Shown in pieces: positions 53,201 through 62,502 of a stretch of DNA of 64,000 nt. Both the position numbers and the translations under genes were made by a program. The DNA comes from Asparagopsis taxiformis (taxonomy: Eukaryota; Rhodophyta; Florideophyceae; Bonnemaisoniales; Bonnemaisoniaceae). A model generated the notes under the pieces. It saw nothing but the letters and a program-made list of their open reading frames with translations, was not told the origin of the DNA and searched no databases. The DNA is taken from the NCBI GenBank assembly GCA_030407315.1, contig JALQPE010001893.1, forward strand, positions 1 to 64,000, given 5' to 3'. How positions within the stretch are numbered: position 1 is the first letter of the stretch; every line of letters starts with the position of its first letter.

Positions 53201-54598
53201 CATGGGAATCCCTCTCGATTCAAAGCCCGACTGGTCGCAAGGGGGAATCTACAACAGGTTATTGGTACGAGCTATGCAGATCTATATGCACCAGTTGCAT
53301 GCTTTGAGTTATTTAGATTACTGCTGACACTTTCAGCCTCCCATGGATGGTCAAGATGCCATTTGGACATCCAATCGGCATTTCTCTATGCCAAACTTCC
53401 TAGTTCGCTATCTATCTGGCTTAAACTGCCTTCAATTGATGACATACCCAGAGCAGATGGTTCGGTAGTCAAGTTAACCAAGTCACTTTATGGTTTGAGA
53501 CAAGCACCAAGACTGTGGTATCAAGAGTTAACCTCAGTGCTACAGTCAATGCAATTCAAGCCGCTGAAAGCGAACGAATGCATATTCATGCGGTCGGAAT
53601 CAAATGGATTTGTAATCATACTTGCTTATGTGGATGATCTCGCCCTGTTCGGAAGCGAGAATTTGATAGCTTCAGTTAAGCAGGATCTAGAAAATGTATT
53701 CCAAACGACAGATCTGGGTGCCACTGAGTTTTTCCTTGGTGTCCGTATCAAGGAAACATCCAAGGGATATCACATATCTCAAGAGGCATTGGCCCAGAAG
53801 ATAATTCGCACTGCAAACATGTGCGATGCTAATCCATCCAAGACACCACTGCCGAACGGTCACGTGCTTTACGAGCCAAGGGAAAAATCAACTGCTGAAT
53901 CGAGAGAATCTATGCGTAATGTTCCGTTTGCAGAAGTTCTGGGCGCTTTATTGTATCTCTCGACGCGTACACGTCCTGATCTCTCTACAGCAGTTTCGAT
54001 GCTTGGAAAATATCAAGCTGCACCTCAACAGAAACATTGGAAAATGATGAAACACGTCGTCAAATACCTCATCGGCACTACTTCGTGGGGAATCAGCATT
54101 AGAAAGGACAAAGGTGAAGTACTTCTGAAGGCATGGTCGGACTCTGATTGGGCTCGTGATTTAACAAGGAGGCGATCCAGGAGTGGAGTGGTAATAACAT
54201 TCAATTCTGTTCCGATCTGGTGGTCTTCTAGACTTCAGACAACAACAGCATTGTCAACTTCCGAGGCAGAATTCAATGCACTCTGTGAGTGTGTGCGCCA
54301 GGTTGTCTGGATTCGCGGTTTTCTCAATGAGATTGGCATTGTTCAGACTACAGCTACGAATGTATATCAAGACAATCTGGGGAGCATAGCATGGACAAAA
54401 GAGATACAAGGCTTGCGAAATGTCAAGCACATTGGGATACGCTATCACTATGTCAAGGAGCATGTTCGAAAGAAACACGTTCAAATAAGCTACGTTCCGT
54501 CTACGTCTAATAAGGCTGACTCCTTCACGAAAGCCTTAGTCAGTTCATGCTTTACTGAACAGCGTGATGCACTGCTCATCGCGCCTTCCGCACCGTGA
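50246..54598 (+). CDS. Gag-Pol polyprotein of element G (1450 aa, intact)
   Basis: ATG 50246 (MTEEEKIRIKPFDENGDYRLWK) fits the usual copia Gag start; the frame extends 27 codons further upstream. Order: UBN2-type Gag, knuckle CQICDRRGHSTKKC (C210, canonical CCHC), protease MLDSGTTAHMT (D291), and a GPI region with HKRLSHFG and CDPCATGK. Integrase has D579, D642 and E676 (D-x33-E, two residues shorter than the usual 35). An acidic linker (about 830-920) follows. RT has FKARLVARG and AYVDDLALFG (Y1128). RNase H has WSDSDWARDLTRRRSRSG, LSTSEAEFNAL and YQDNLGSIAW. It is closer to ordinary Tnt1/copia proteins than B, C, E and F are. Confidence 0.97.
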   Translation: MTEEEKIRIKPFDENGDYRLWKIRVEAACEAKDLTDALIHDSNPYEQDSPKRKQFEVAQKKASHIIIHALNDKPLRVIRSVVGRPFEMLKKLDERYDSRSTASRITKMTELVSLRFNDIQKDMGSHVDKMAAIIEQLQSMDTKIQDELAVALLVASVQAPELAPVTAAIKTLSDESANWQDITQRLIEDQRTFRNKMKLHRANTVTNAPCQICDRRGHSTKKCYLNPKNPNNRLNLSNGNTSKDDSSNNAERTDAKNTDPKDKKANKKKDIRAAIAMVNAATPGSYRMMLDSGTTAHMTKDPRILCETSTCNIPIALGDDSKINAEVTGSRTVHWNNDSRITTVQLSNVLAARSLSMDLLSIPALTAKGISVLFTEKKAFIIDMEDDKSIIGVANRDSNDLYFIGTHEEHDCQSTIDSSEDIDVNACIAVTAHEEFDKNSSRDDYHTSVDHGNSNEDLYTASRDAEFKVNYSESVGDSEEEIQSYIGNIDLKTVLPTKQYISTQNEDHHVKSSMNEQVWHKRLSHFGSSNQIKEMLKSGKLPFISEGVFSCDPCATGKFRRKYKGSITKEIIPGTLHADLVGPISPHCRSGNIYFLTIVDEHSRFIEVEPLTSKSDTSRALLQFIVWFERQTGTLVRVLHTDGGSEFFPAQSELRKKGVVINKTSPYTPASNGLVERCQGTLLSAIRSVLNESKLPLSYWSDALQCVCQSKNAMIHSTTKEIPYEMLFGICNPHTKHLRPFGCKAIVAPSRKSSCKLESRAVHGINLGHVKGGLYKILCRDGVIITKHVRFNEREFPGLHLFSAEDKNKESDSGASVSHHYFHALSSTEDSHSDGTFDSDDAEAPCEHVQQDYESENYNVDVANSGNAASEKGDDNDYNDDIITITDLFSETLQDSEESEPEETVSTSEVPRTSAALPLTITTSDEPSVREALASNERNHWIKAINEEFNSLENAGTWNTSSSTLATKPNIALPSGIILKLKRDEHGNPSRFKARLVARGNLQQVIGTSYADLYAPVACFELFRLLLTLSASHGWSRCHLDIQSAFLYAKLPSSLSIWLKLPSIDDIPRADGSVVKLTKSLYGLRQAPRLWYQELTSVLQSMQFKPLKANECIFMRSESNGFVIILAYVDDLALFGSENLIASVKQDLENVFQTTDLGATEFFLGVRIKETSKGYHISQEALAQKIIRTANMCDANPSKTPLPNGHVLYEPREKSTAESRESMRNVPFAEVLGALLYLSTRTRPDLSTAVSMLGKYQAAPQQKHWKMMKHVVKYLIGTTSWGISIRKDKGEVLLKAWSDSDWARDLTRRRSRSGVVITFNSVPIWWSSRLQTTTALSTSEAEFNALCECVRQVVWIRGFLNEIGIVQTTATNVYQDNLGSIAWTKEIQGLRNVKHIGIRYHYVKEHVRKKHVQISYVPSTSNKADSFTKALVSSCFTEQRDALLIAPSAP

Positions 54599-54605
54599 GG
54601 GGGAA

Positions 54606-54917
54606 TGTTGGAAATGGACTGCACCACGGTGCTCAGACGGTTTACAGTACACCTTATTTTCACCATTGAATCACCCGCTCCGAAATTCCTATGGCCTCGA
54701 GATTAACATCTCTGTCTCAAGTCTAAGTTGACCTCTCCATTACGATCTCGAGTTTTCCCGTACCTTCTAGAGTACCTTTACTCAAGTGGATCATCCCTGA
54801 TACAAAATACAACGCTAGTAGTAGTATAAGTGCAGCGCCACCTCACCCTTCTGAAAAATAAAGGACAACGCAGTAGCACCGCTGCAACTAGCAAGCGAAA
54901 CATCTTGGACTCTGACA
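54606..54917 (+). repeat. 3' LTR of element G
   Basis: Identical to 49802-50113, preceded by the purine tract and followed by TSD gtctg. Confidence 0.95.
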
Positions 54918-54922
54918 GTCTG

Positions 54923-55460
54923 TGTTCTGTTGCATGCCACACACATGGTTTACTAGAGGGGGGTTTATATGCTATTGTGCGTGGGTAGCTAAATGCACAA
55001 TAGCAAATGCTGTATCATGGGATATCCTAGGTAGTGTTACCCAAGATTAATCTAATGTATCAATAAGAGGTATTTGAATTCAAATGCCGTGGGTGGTAAC
55101 TGATCAATAGGATTTCAAGGCACGAAGAAGATATTTTAACTTCAAAACGATAGCTGAGGCACGGCTTGTTTTTCGCGCGTCAGATTTTCGACACTGCATA
55201 CGTGTTTTCAGATACAGTATGCAACCAAGATTATTAGAACGAAACTATCCAAGTTGGATGCAATCAAAACGCATCATGCGGCGGGGGCGGCGGTGAACGT
55301 ATGTGAAAAACGTGTGCGCCAACCCATGCGTCATTACCCTGCAGATCACTGGCACGGGTTTTTGTATTGTCGAAGATACAAGCGCATTGCAAGAACGCAA
55401 CTGCGTCCAAATCGCTCCTCAGGTATTGTTCTGCAACCCGGTTTCTATTCAGTCTGCCTA
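54923..55460. other. Spacer upstream of element J, with one strong hairpin
   Basis: A perfect 10-bp stem pairs GCTATTGTGC (54971-54980) with GCACAATAGC (54995-55004). Otherwise I see nothing. The frame of the J ORF1 is open from 55254 and could extend into this stretch. Confidence 0.45.
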
Positions 55461-56520
55461 ATGTCGCAGCCCCCAGTTGAACCAGCCTCCGCCAACCCAC
55501 CGCGAGATTCCCGGCAAAACAGGAACCGGAGCAGAAAACGAAATTACCCAAGTTTTTCGGCCGGACGGAATCCTGGCAGACCAAGAACAACGGAACAGCA
55601 AGAAGGAACGGGCCTCAATACACCGGATCCTATTCTCGGATCTCTGCAGCACAATCCGGAAATATCTAATGCGCTCGAAAGACAAAACACTGAAAGCACT
55701 CCAGTGCAGGGTGACTCTCCTGACCTCGCCACAGTTGAAGTAGCTGCTTTATTGAAAATGAGTGATCAGCAGTTGAAGCATATGTATCTACGCGCGCCAA
55801 GTATTTTCCGTGAAAAACTTACCCTGAACAGTGCACAACCGCTGGAGTCGGTGTTAAACTTGCGTGACTTAATCCGAGAAGCGGATTATCAACGTCTGCA
55901 ACCATCAGTCTTGCAACCAGAAGAAAGCTTTGAAAAAATTATGGAGATGTCACCAGCAGTTATCTTGGACACCATGTGCAAGAGTCCACAACTTTTATCA
56001 AACTTGCTGCATTCTGCATCCCAAGCTAGAAAAAATTTACCCGATCTGAGAAGCTCTACAGAAGATATTTCTGCGATGGGAGACATCGCAACCGCGCTCG
56101 CTTGGAAAGTAAATGCTCTTAGCGAACTTCTTGACATAGAGGAAGAAAACAGCAAGAAACTGCAACTGGAACTTGACCAACTTCCTGGCAGACCCCAAAC
56201 AAATGACGGATTGCAGGCGGCAGCCTCAATTCCTAGTGCAACCCCGCTGCAAGCAGACGATCTTTCCATGCAAATCGGCGGAGTACCGCTGTCTGCACCA
56301 CCCGTAACGTCATTGGACGGGATGGATTTTCCGACGGGACGGAGAGGTGCCTTGCGTCTACCGTCCCAGGTCACGCACTACCCAACGCATGGCACCTCCC
56401 AAGTCTTACTGGCCGTTCCAGAGATACTAGGCCCCTCCATCCTGTACAATTTCATCAAACACGGTTTGAACGTAGAGACCTATGTTCGAACCCGGCCATA
56501 TTGGCAAAGTGGCCAACACC

Positions 56521-57092
56521 TGTAGATACACGCAATACTAACATGTGTAGATACACGCAATACTGACAAATGTGATTTTTAGTTTCAATCCGGACTCTAT
56601 GCTTTACTTCCTGCTGACACGTAACATGATATCGAGTATGACATGAAATACTATTTATCACAAGCGTAATAATCACAGGAGAGTATTTACGAGAGTCTGT
56701 CGCAGCACAGAACGTAGTAGTATATAAGCAGATAGATGTAGCTATTGTTGAGAAGGCATCAAGGATATACAAAAGCAAGACACAACCAAAACAATTGTAC
56801 TTTGTTACACAGCCATTCTTGCGCCCACTTGCTCTGGACGGAACGTCCCAGTAATTGGTGCATAGTGTGAAGGTCTACCATCGTTGATTACTCCGAGTAT
56901 AACGCTCTGAAATAACAAGAAGGGAGCCACTGAAGTCAGGCGATTACTCCGGCCAATTATTGATTGTCCTGAAATAACGCAGACCGAAGAAAGGAAGATT
57001 ACTGGAAGATACTCTAACGTGGATTCTTGAGTTATCATAGCAACTTCCTAAGACACAAATTACACGTCAAGATCGTTCTAAGTCTCGCGACA
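56521..57092 (+). repeat. 5' LTR of element I
   Basis: 572 bp, TGTAGATACACGCAATAC to AGTCTCGCGACA. The TGTAGATACACGCAATACT block is repeated twice at its start, and TATATAAG lies near 56720. Confidence 0.94.
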
Positions 57093-57168
57093 GTTATATA
57101 ACTATTTTGCGAATCTGAAGCATATATGCTAGAGAAGCAAGAGAAGCTATAACCAAGCGATACAACAG

Positions 57169-60100
57169 ATGAATCAGAACGATAACGATGTGCATGTTGC
57201 AGATGATAACATCGAAATCACTGGTCTTGGCATACAAAGCGAAGGCGCAAAATCTAGCAGCAATAGGTCACGCACACCTGCATCAGATGCAAGAAGAGAG
57301 GAGTTAAGTGAAAATGACATGGACGATGATAATGAGCCTTTACCGCCAGACAAAGGAGCAAATAGAGATTTATGGAACCAGTACAAGTTGAATGTGGACA
57401 ACTATGTAAATCGTTGGTGTAAACGATATGAAGAATTGGGTATTACGGAAGGAGACGCAATATGGTGTGATTTCACCTGCAATTTCTCTAAGCCAGTCAT
57501 TGAAAATTTCACGTCATCCCAAGCAATGAAGTTGCGTAAAGCACTAACATCTAGAGGAGTAAGGATTCTGTGCAAGAGGGGCTACCCAGTCCGTAAGGCA
57601 CTCTTGGCATGTTGGGAGATGGAAAAAGTCCCTCTGATGAACGAAAAATCAACCGAAGATCATGAGATCGAAGAAGCTGATACTGCTCTTGATGCAGCTG
57701 AGGTGGCAGTTGAAGCTGCAGAGATGGAGAAGTCTATATCGAACCGTTTCGAAAAGGATTATGAAAAGATCAAAATTGACACAAGTATGAGAGGTAATCT
57801 TCCTGGGAACAGAAATATTGCGACGACTGGATACAAAACTTGCTCTGATGTATCAAGTAGCAGATCATCAGGCATGCAAGGACTCCTAAAGGCCTTTGGG
57901 TTCCGTCAAAAGTACGGAGGTCAATGGGATGAAGATATAATGGGAGTTATTGAGATTTACGAATTAGCTGCTGATATGTGCAACATCACGAATGATGAGA
58001 TGCTGAAGGGACTTCCAATAATGTTGGATGGTGCAGCTTTGTCATACTATGCCTCACACATCAATGGAAAGGTTGGTAACTACAAGGAGGCAATTGATCT
58101 ACTTCTTTCGTGGTTTACGTCTGACGAACAAAGATCTAGGCTTCTGCAAGAATGGCATGACACTAGGCTTACCAAATGGTTTGAGCGCAGCCCTGACAAA
58201 TCTCAACTGGCAGTATTCAGAGAGATGTCAGCACATCTTGGAAAAATACAACGTCAATTAGACAGGCGATATCGTGAGGATATTTTTCTTAGGGATCAAT
58301 TGATCACAGCAGCAGATATACCTGATGTCAAAAGAGTACTGAAGATACAATTACCCGCCACAGCACATGATGCAAACCAGAAAATTGCATCTATGTTGTC
58401 AAGTGAGATGGGATCCGCTCAAAACTACAGCTTTTCGACCAAGGAAGCCGATGCATATTTTGGTATTGGACAGAAATATAGAGGAAAAGCTGAAAGAAAC
58501 ATCAAGAGATACCCTAATAGAATGCAACGATCTAATCGGAGAAACAAGCTTTCAAGAGTGAAGGGATGTTGGGTGTGTGGTGAACCACATATGGCAAATA
58601 AGTTCCACTCACGTGTAGAAGTTGAAAAGGCAGTGCAACGTCTTCGAGGCGAGAAAGCATTCGTGGCAATTGAGGATGTTTTCAACGTTTTGATGGCAAA
58701 CGAAGATGATAGTAGTTTGGATTATGACGAAGATCATGCAGATTCATCAGAATACAACTCTGGGTTACATGTGGATGAGATTAAGGATCTAAACGTTGAA
58801 TTGGAGGCACACTTGGCAAACAAGGTATACCTACATAGTTGTGGATTCCTTACTAATTTGAAGGATGAGATGGATAGGATGGAAACTGCACTCGTCAGTA
58901 CTGAAAGACATTCTGAGTTCAATGGGATAGTAATTGACACTGGTGCAAACAGACTAAGCATTATGAGTCTTAACCAGTACAGGTCATACTGTCGGGAATT
59001 TGGAATTGTTGCAGACATTCAATCGGATGGAAGAAATATACATGGTCTTGGTAGCAAACTCAAGACTATTGGTACTACATCCATCGCAATCCCATTTCCA
59101 GAATTTGGCTTAACATGTGACATTGTATTTCACATCTTGCGTGAGGATTGCAAATCCCTATTGAGTAGACGAGATCTCAAGAATACTGGGATAGACTTGA
59201 GTGTCCAACGCGATTGCCTGCTCTACAAGGGAACAGCTATACCCTTAGCAGTCAAGAATGATCTTCTAGTCTATGAATGGACGCCAGACATTGCACTGTT
59301 TACATATGACGAATTGAAGAAGCTCCATCGCGCGTTCGGTCATCCTTCTGTGAGTGCTCTTTATAATCTATTGAAACGAGCAAGAAAGGATGAATGTCAT
59401 ACAGATGTACGCGATGCTATCCAAACCTTGACTGAGAGATGTCGAGTATGTACTGAGCTGGCCACAAAACCTAAAAGGTTTAAACTGACTGTTGGTAGTG
59501 AAGATGGCAGGTTTAACAGTATTGTCGCTGCTGACATCATGTACATAGACAACAAACCTATTCTACATGTTGTTGATGAGGCCACACATTTTTCAGCTGC
59601 CACATTCTTAAGGAATGTATCTTCAGAGCATGTATGGAATGCATTTATCCGAATATGGTCTAATGTTTATATGGGGCCTCCAGACTATCTACGAATTGAT
59701 CAAGGATCCCAATTCATATCCCGTGAGTTTAAAGGATCTGCCGAAGTCTCTGGAATACAACTACTTACTAGTCCAGTTGAGAATCCTTCATCAATGACAC
59801 ATGTCGAACGCTATCATGCTCCACTCCGCAGAGCATTTCTCAAGCTAAAATTGGCCCTTCCTAAAGATCAGCCGCAAGACATACTACAGATGGCGCTTCA
59901 CTGTGTGAATAGCACAGTCGGACCAGAGGGATTATGTCCAACATTGTGCGTGTTCGGAGCTTTGCCAAAACCTGCGAGAAATACTCCCGCCCCACAGCAT
60001 ATAGAACGTGCCAAAGCAATTGACGAGGCTATGAAGGACGTTCAGAAAGAACAAGCAACCCGGAGATTAAAATTTGCAGAAAAGTATCGAGGGCCGTTCG

Positions 60101-61890
60101 GGAAGGAGAACAACAAATTAGAACGCTTACACTACGGAGCTCCAGTTCGGGTATATAGGGCAAAGACGAACAAGTGGGAAGGACCATTCAAATTTGTGTC
60201 AATCGAAGGAGAAACAGTGGTTGTACAGCTTCCAAATGGTAGGAAGATATTCCGCACACATGTTGTCAAACCAGACAACTCCATGGATGATGTAATTTTG
60301 CAATGCACTGACAACAGAAATTGCTTCACAACGGACGAGAACGATGAGTATCGAAGCGGAAATTTCAAAGGAGATCTTGGTTTTGTTGTAGAGATGAAGG
60401 ATTTCTCGGCGTCACGACAGAAAGAAATTGATGGTTTACTGCAACAAGGTGTGTTTAAAGTTGTACCAAGATCCACAGTACCACGAGGAAAGCGAATATA
60501 TGGAATGCGATGGGTGGACACAATGAAGAAACGTAGCGATGGAAAATTCACCGCAAAATCACGACTGGTCGCACAGAACTATCGTGACCATGAGAGCAGG
60601 TGCATACCAACAAAAGCACCGACTATTTCTAGATTCGGCCAACGCCTGGCACTATGCATGGCAGCCCTATTCCCCGAGCAAAAACCTTATACTCGAGATG
60701 TAACTCAGGCCTATATTCAGAGCCGTGACAGACTTCTGCGGAAAGTGTACTTAAAACCACCGTCAGAGATGCAAATTCCTTCCGACAAAGTACTCTTGGC
60801 AGTTAAGCCTCTATATGGGATTCCTGAATCGGGATTACATTGGTATATTACTTATCGAGATCATCATATACAACGATTGGACATGAATATGTGCAAAGCG
60901 GACAACTGTATCCTCTACCGCACGCACACGACCTCACATTCAAAAGCCCCTGATCTTACCATTCTACAAGTGGATGATACTTTTGGACTCGGTGACGATA
61001 AATTCCTAGATGAAGAGGAAAGAGAATCGTCTAAGTTTAAGACGAAACCGAGAAAGTGCTTAAAACTTGGAGAATGTTGTGATTTTAACGGATCTACAAT
61101 AACACGCGAAAGACAAGGAACTTATTTATTAAGCCAAGCTCAGAAACTAACTTCCATGTCCGTTCCTACTTCAAAAGATGAATCAATAAGCGCTCGAGCC
61201 AAAATACAGTATATTGCTACCACATGCAGACCAGACTTGGCCAGTCCTACTCAACTTCTGTCCGCATGTCTCGAAACTGAGACCTCTAAATCCGAGAATA
61301 TGCTCAAGAAACTAATACGTTATTGCAATAATACCAGCCAAGATGGAATACGATTCATTCCACAAGACTTGGAATCCATTCATTTGGTCTTGTTCACCGA
61401 TTCTTCGTTTGGAAATAATGACCTCTCGTCACAAACTGGTTTTCTAATCGTATTGATGGACAAGCACAAATCTGCGAACATCGTTCATTATGGGAGTAAG
61501 AAGTGCCGAAGAGTTACGCGTTCTGTTATGGCAGCAGAGGTACTCTCTCTGGTGCAGGGTTATGATGAAGCATATATTGCAAAACACACGATACAAGAGA
61601 TACTTAATCGGGAAATACCATTGGATGCTTATGTCGATTCGCGTACAACTTTTAATTGTGTGGCTAAGAACTCAGCGACTCTTGAAAAGAGATTGAAAAT
61701 CGACATTGCAGCTATCCGTCAAGCCCATATGAACAAGGAAATAAGAACAATTGGGTGGATTCCGGGACAACAAAATCCTGCAGATGGTCTCACCAAGTCT
61801 AACATACTCAAAGACGACCATCCTTTGAAGATTCTATTGCGTGAGAACAGAATTGAATTTACTCCAACAGGATGGGCAGAAATGGAATGA
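57169..61890 (+). CDS. Gag-Pol polyprotein of element I (1573 aa, intact)
   Basis: ATG 57169 (MNQNDNDVHVADDN) follows the LTR by 76 bp. Order: acidic N-terminus, Gag core (about 235-440) and a knuckle-like CWVCGEPHMANKFH (C467, C-C-H-H type with imperfect spacing). Protease VIDTGANRLSIMS (D590) and a GPI region (HRAFGHPS, CRVC) follow. Integrase has ADIMYIDNKPILHVVDEATHF, RIDQGSQFISREF and HVERYHAPL, with a C-terminal NKWEGPFKFVS motif. RT has GMRWVDTMKK, SRLVAQNY and a catalytic box LQVDDTFG (Q1267, D1269, D1270), so Gln replaces the usual Tyr. RNase H has FTDSSFGNN, VDSRTTFNCV and GQQNPADGLTKS. Confidence 0.95.
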   Translation: MNQNDNDVHVADDNIEITGLGIQSEGAKSSSNRSRTPASDARREELSENDMDDDNEPLPPDKGANRDLWNQYKLNVDNYVNRWCKRYEELGITEGDAIWCDFTCNFSKPVIENFTSSQAMKLRKALTSRGVRILCKRGYPVRKALLACWEMEKVPLMNEKSTEDHEIEEADTALDAAEVAVEAAEMEKSISNRFEKDYEKIKIDTSMRGNLPGNRNIATTGYKTCSDVSSSRSSGMQGLLKAFGFRQKYGGQWDEDIMGVIEIYELAADMCNITNDEMLKGLPIMLDGAALSYYASHINGKVGNYKEAIDLLLSWFTSDEQRSRLLQEWHDTRLTKWFERSPDKSQLAVFREMSAHLGKIQRQLDRRYREDIFLRDQLITAADIPDVKRVLKIQLPATAHDANQKIASMLSSEMGSAQNYSFSTKEADAYFGIGQKYRGKAERNIKRYPNRMQRSNRRNKLSRVKGCWVCGEPHMANKFHSRVEVEKAVQRLRGEKAFVAIEDVFNVLMANEDDSSLDYDEDHADSSEYNSGLHVDEIKDLNVELEAHLANKVYLHSCGFLTNLKDEMDRMETALVSTERHSEFNGIVIDTGANRLSIMSLNQYRSYCREFGIVADIQSDGRNIHGLGSKLKTIGTTSIAIPFPEFGLTCDIVFHILREDCKSLLSRRDLKNTGIDLSVQRDCLLYKGTAIPLAVKNDLLVYEWTPDIALFTYDELKKLHRAFGHPSVSALYNLLKRARKDECHTDVRDAIQTLTERCRVCTELATKPKRFKLTVGSEDGRFNSIVAADIMYIDNKPILHVVDEATHFSAATFLRNVSSEHVWNAFIRIWSNVYMGPPDYLRIDQGSQFISREFKGSAEVSGIQLLTSPVENPSSMTHVERYHAPLRRAFLKLKLALPKDQPQDILQMALHCVNSTVGPEGLCPTLCVFGALPKPARNTPAPQHIERAKAIDEAMKDVQKEQATRRLKFAEKYRGPFGKENNKLERLHYGAPVRVYRAKTNKWEGPFKFVSIEGETVVVQLPNGRKIFRTHVVKPDNSMDDVILQCTDNRNCFTTDENDEYRSGNFKGDLGFVVEMKDFSASRQKEIDGLLQQGVFKVVPRSTVPRGKRIYGMRWVDTMKKRSDGKFTAKSRLVAQNYRDHESRCIPTKAPTISRFGQRLALCMAALFPEQKPYTRDVTQAYIQSRDRLLRKVYLKPPSEMQIPSDKVLLAVKPLYGIPESGLHWYITYRDHHIQRLDMNMCKADNCILYRTHTTSHSKAPDLTILQVDDTFGLGDDKFLDEEERESSKFKTKPRKCLKLGECCDFNGSTITRERQGTYLLSQAQKLTSMSVPTSKDESISARAKIQYIATTCRPDLASPTQLLSACLETETSKSENMLKKLIRYCNNTSQDGIRFIPQDLESIHLVLFTDSSFGNNDLSSQTGFLIVLMDKHKSANIVHYGSKKCRRVTRSVMAAEVLSLVQGYDEAYIAKHTIQEILNREIPLDAYVDSRTTFNCVAKNSATLEKRLKIDIAAIRQAHMNKEIRTIGWIPGQQNPADGLTKSNILKDDHPLKILLRENRIEFTPTGWAEME

Positions 61891-61924
61891 CAGACACATT
61901 TGTCAATCAGAGAAAATGCTCGTG

Positions 61925-62496
61925 TGTAGATACACGCAATACTAACATGTGTAGATACACGCAATACTGACAAATGTGATTTTTAGTTTCAATCCGGACT
62001 CTATGCTTTACTTCCTGCTGACACGTAACATGATATCGAGTATGACATGAAATACTATTTATCACAAGCGTAATAATCACAGGAGAGTATTTACGAGAGT
62101 CTGTCGCAGCACAGAAAGTAGTAGTATATAAGCAGATAGATGTAGCTATTGTTGAGAAGGCATCAAGGATATACAAAAGCAAGACACAACCAAAACAATT
62201 GTACTTTGTTACACAGCCATTCTTGCGCCCACTTGCTCTGGACGGAACGTCCCAGTAATTGGTGCATAGTGTGAAGGTCTACCATCGTTGATTACTCCGA
62301 GTATAACGCTCTGAAATAACAAGAAGGGAGCCACTGAAGTCAGGCGATTACTCCGGCCAATTATTGATTGTCCTGAAATAACGCAGACCGAAGAAAGGAA
62401 GATTACTGGAAGATACTCTAACGTGGATTCTTGAGTTATCATAGCAACTTCCTAAGACACAAATTACACGTCAAGATCGTTCTAAGTCTCGCGACA
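61925..62496 (+). repeat. 3' LTR of element I
   Basis: 572 bp, one base different from the 5' copy, followed by TSD acacc. Confidence 0.94.
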
Positions 62497-62502
62497 ACAC
62501 CC

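Larger units (their letters stand above)
49802..54917 (+). mobile_element. Element G: intact copia retrotransposon
   Basis: Identical 312-bp LTRs (49802-50113 and 54606-54917) and TSD gtctg (49797-49801 and 54918-54922) bound one open Gag-Pol ORF. A primer-binding site and a polypurine tract (GAGGGGGAA just after the stop) are present. It looks recently transposed and potentially active. It lies 240 bp downstream of gene 4. Confidence 0.97.
56521..62496 (+). mobile_element. Element I: intact copia-like retrotransposon inserted in J
   Basis: 572-bp LTRs (56521-57092 and 61925-62496) differ at one base (near 56711). TSD acacc is at 56516-56520 and 62497-62501. One 1573-aa ORF fills the interior. 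It is related to H. The sequence after the 5' LTR (GTTATATAACTATTTTGCG) is not the initiator tRNA-Met site. The purine tract is weak. Confidence 0.97.

Noticed and set aside
56455..57038. Minus-strand ORFs of 107 and 77 aa, repeated at 61907-62442
   Set aside because: They lie in the element I LTRs.
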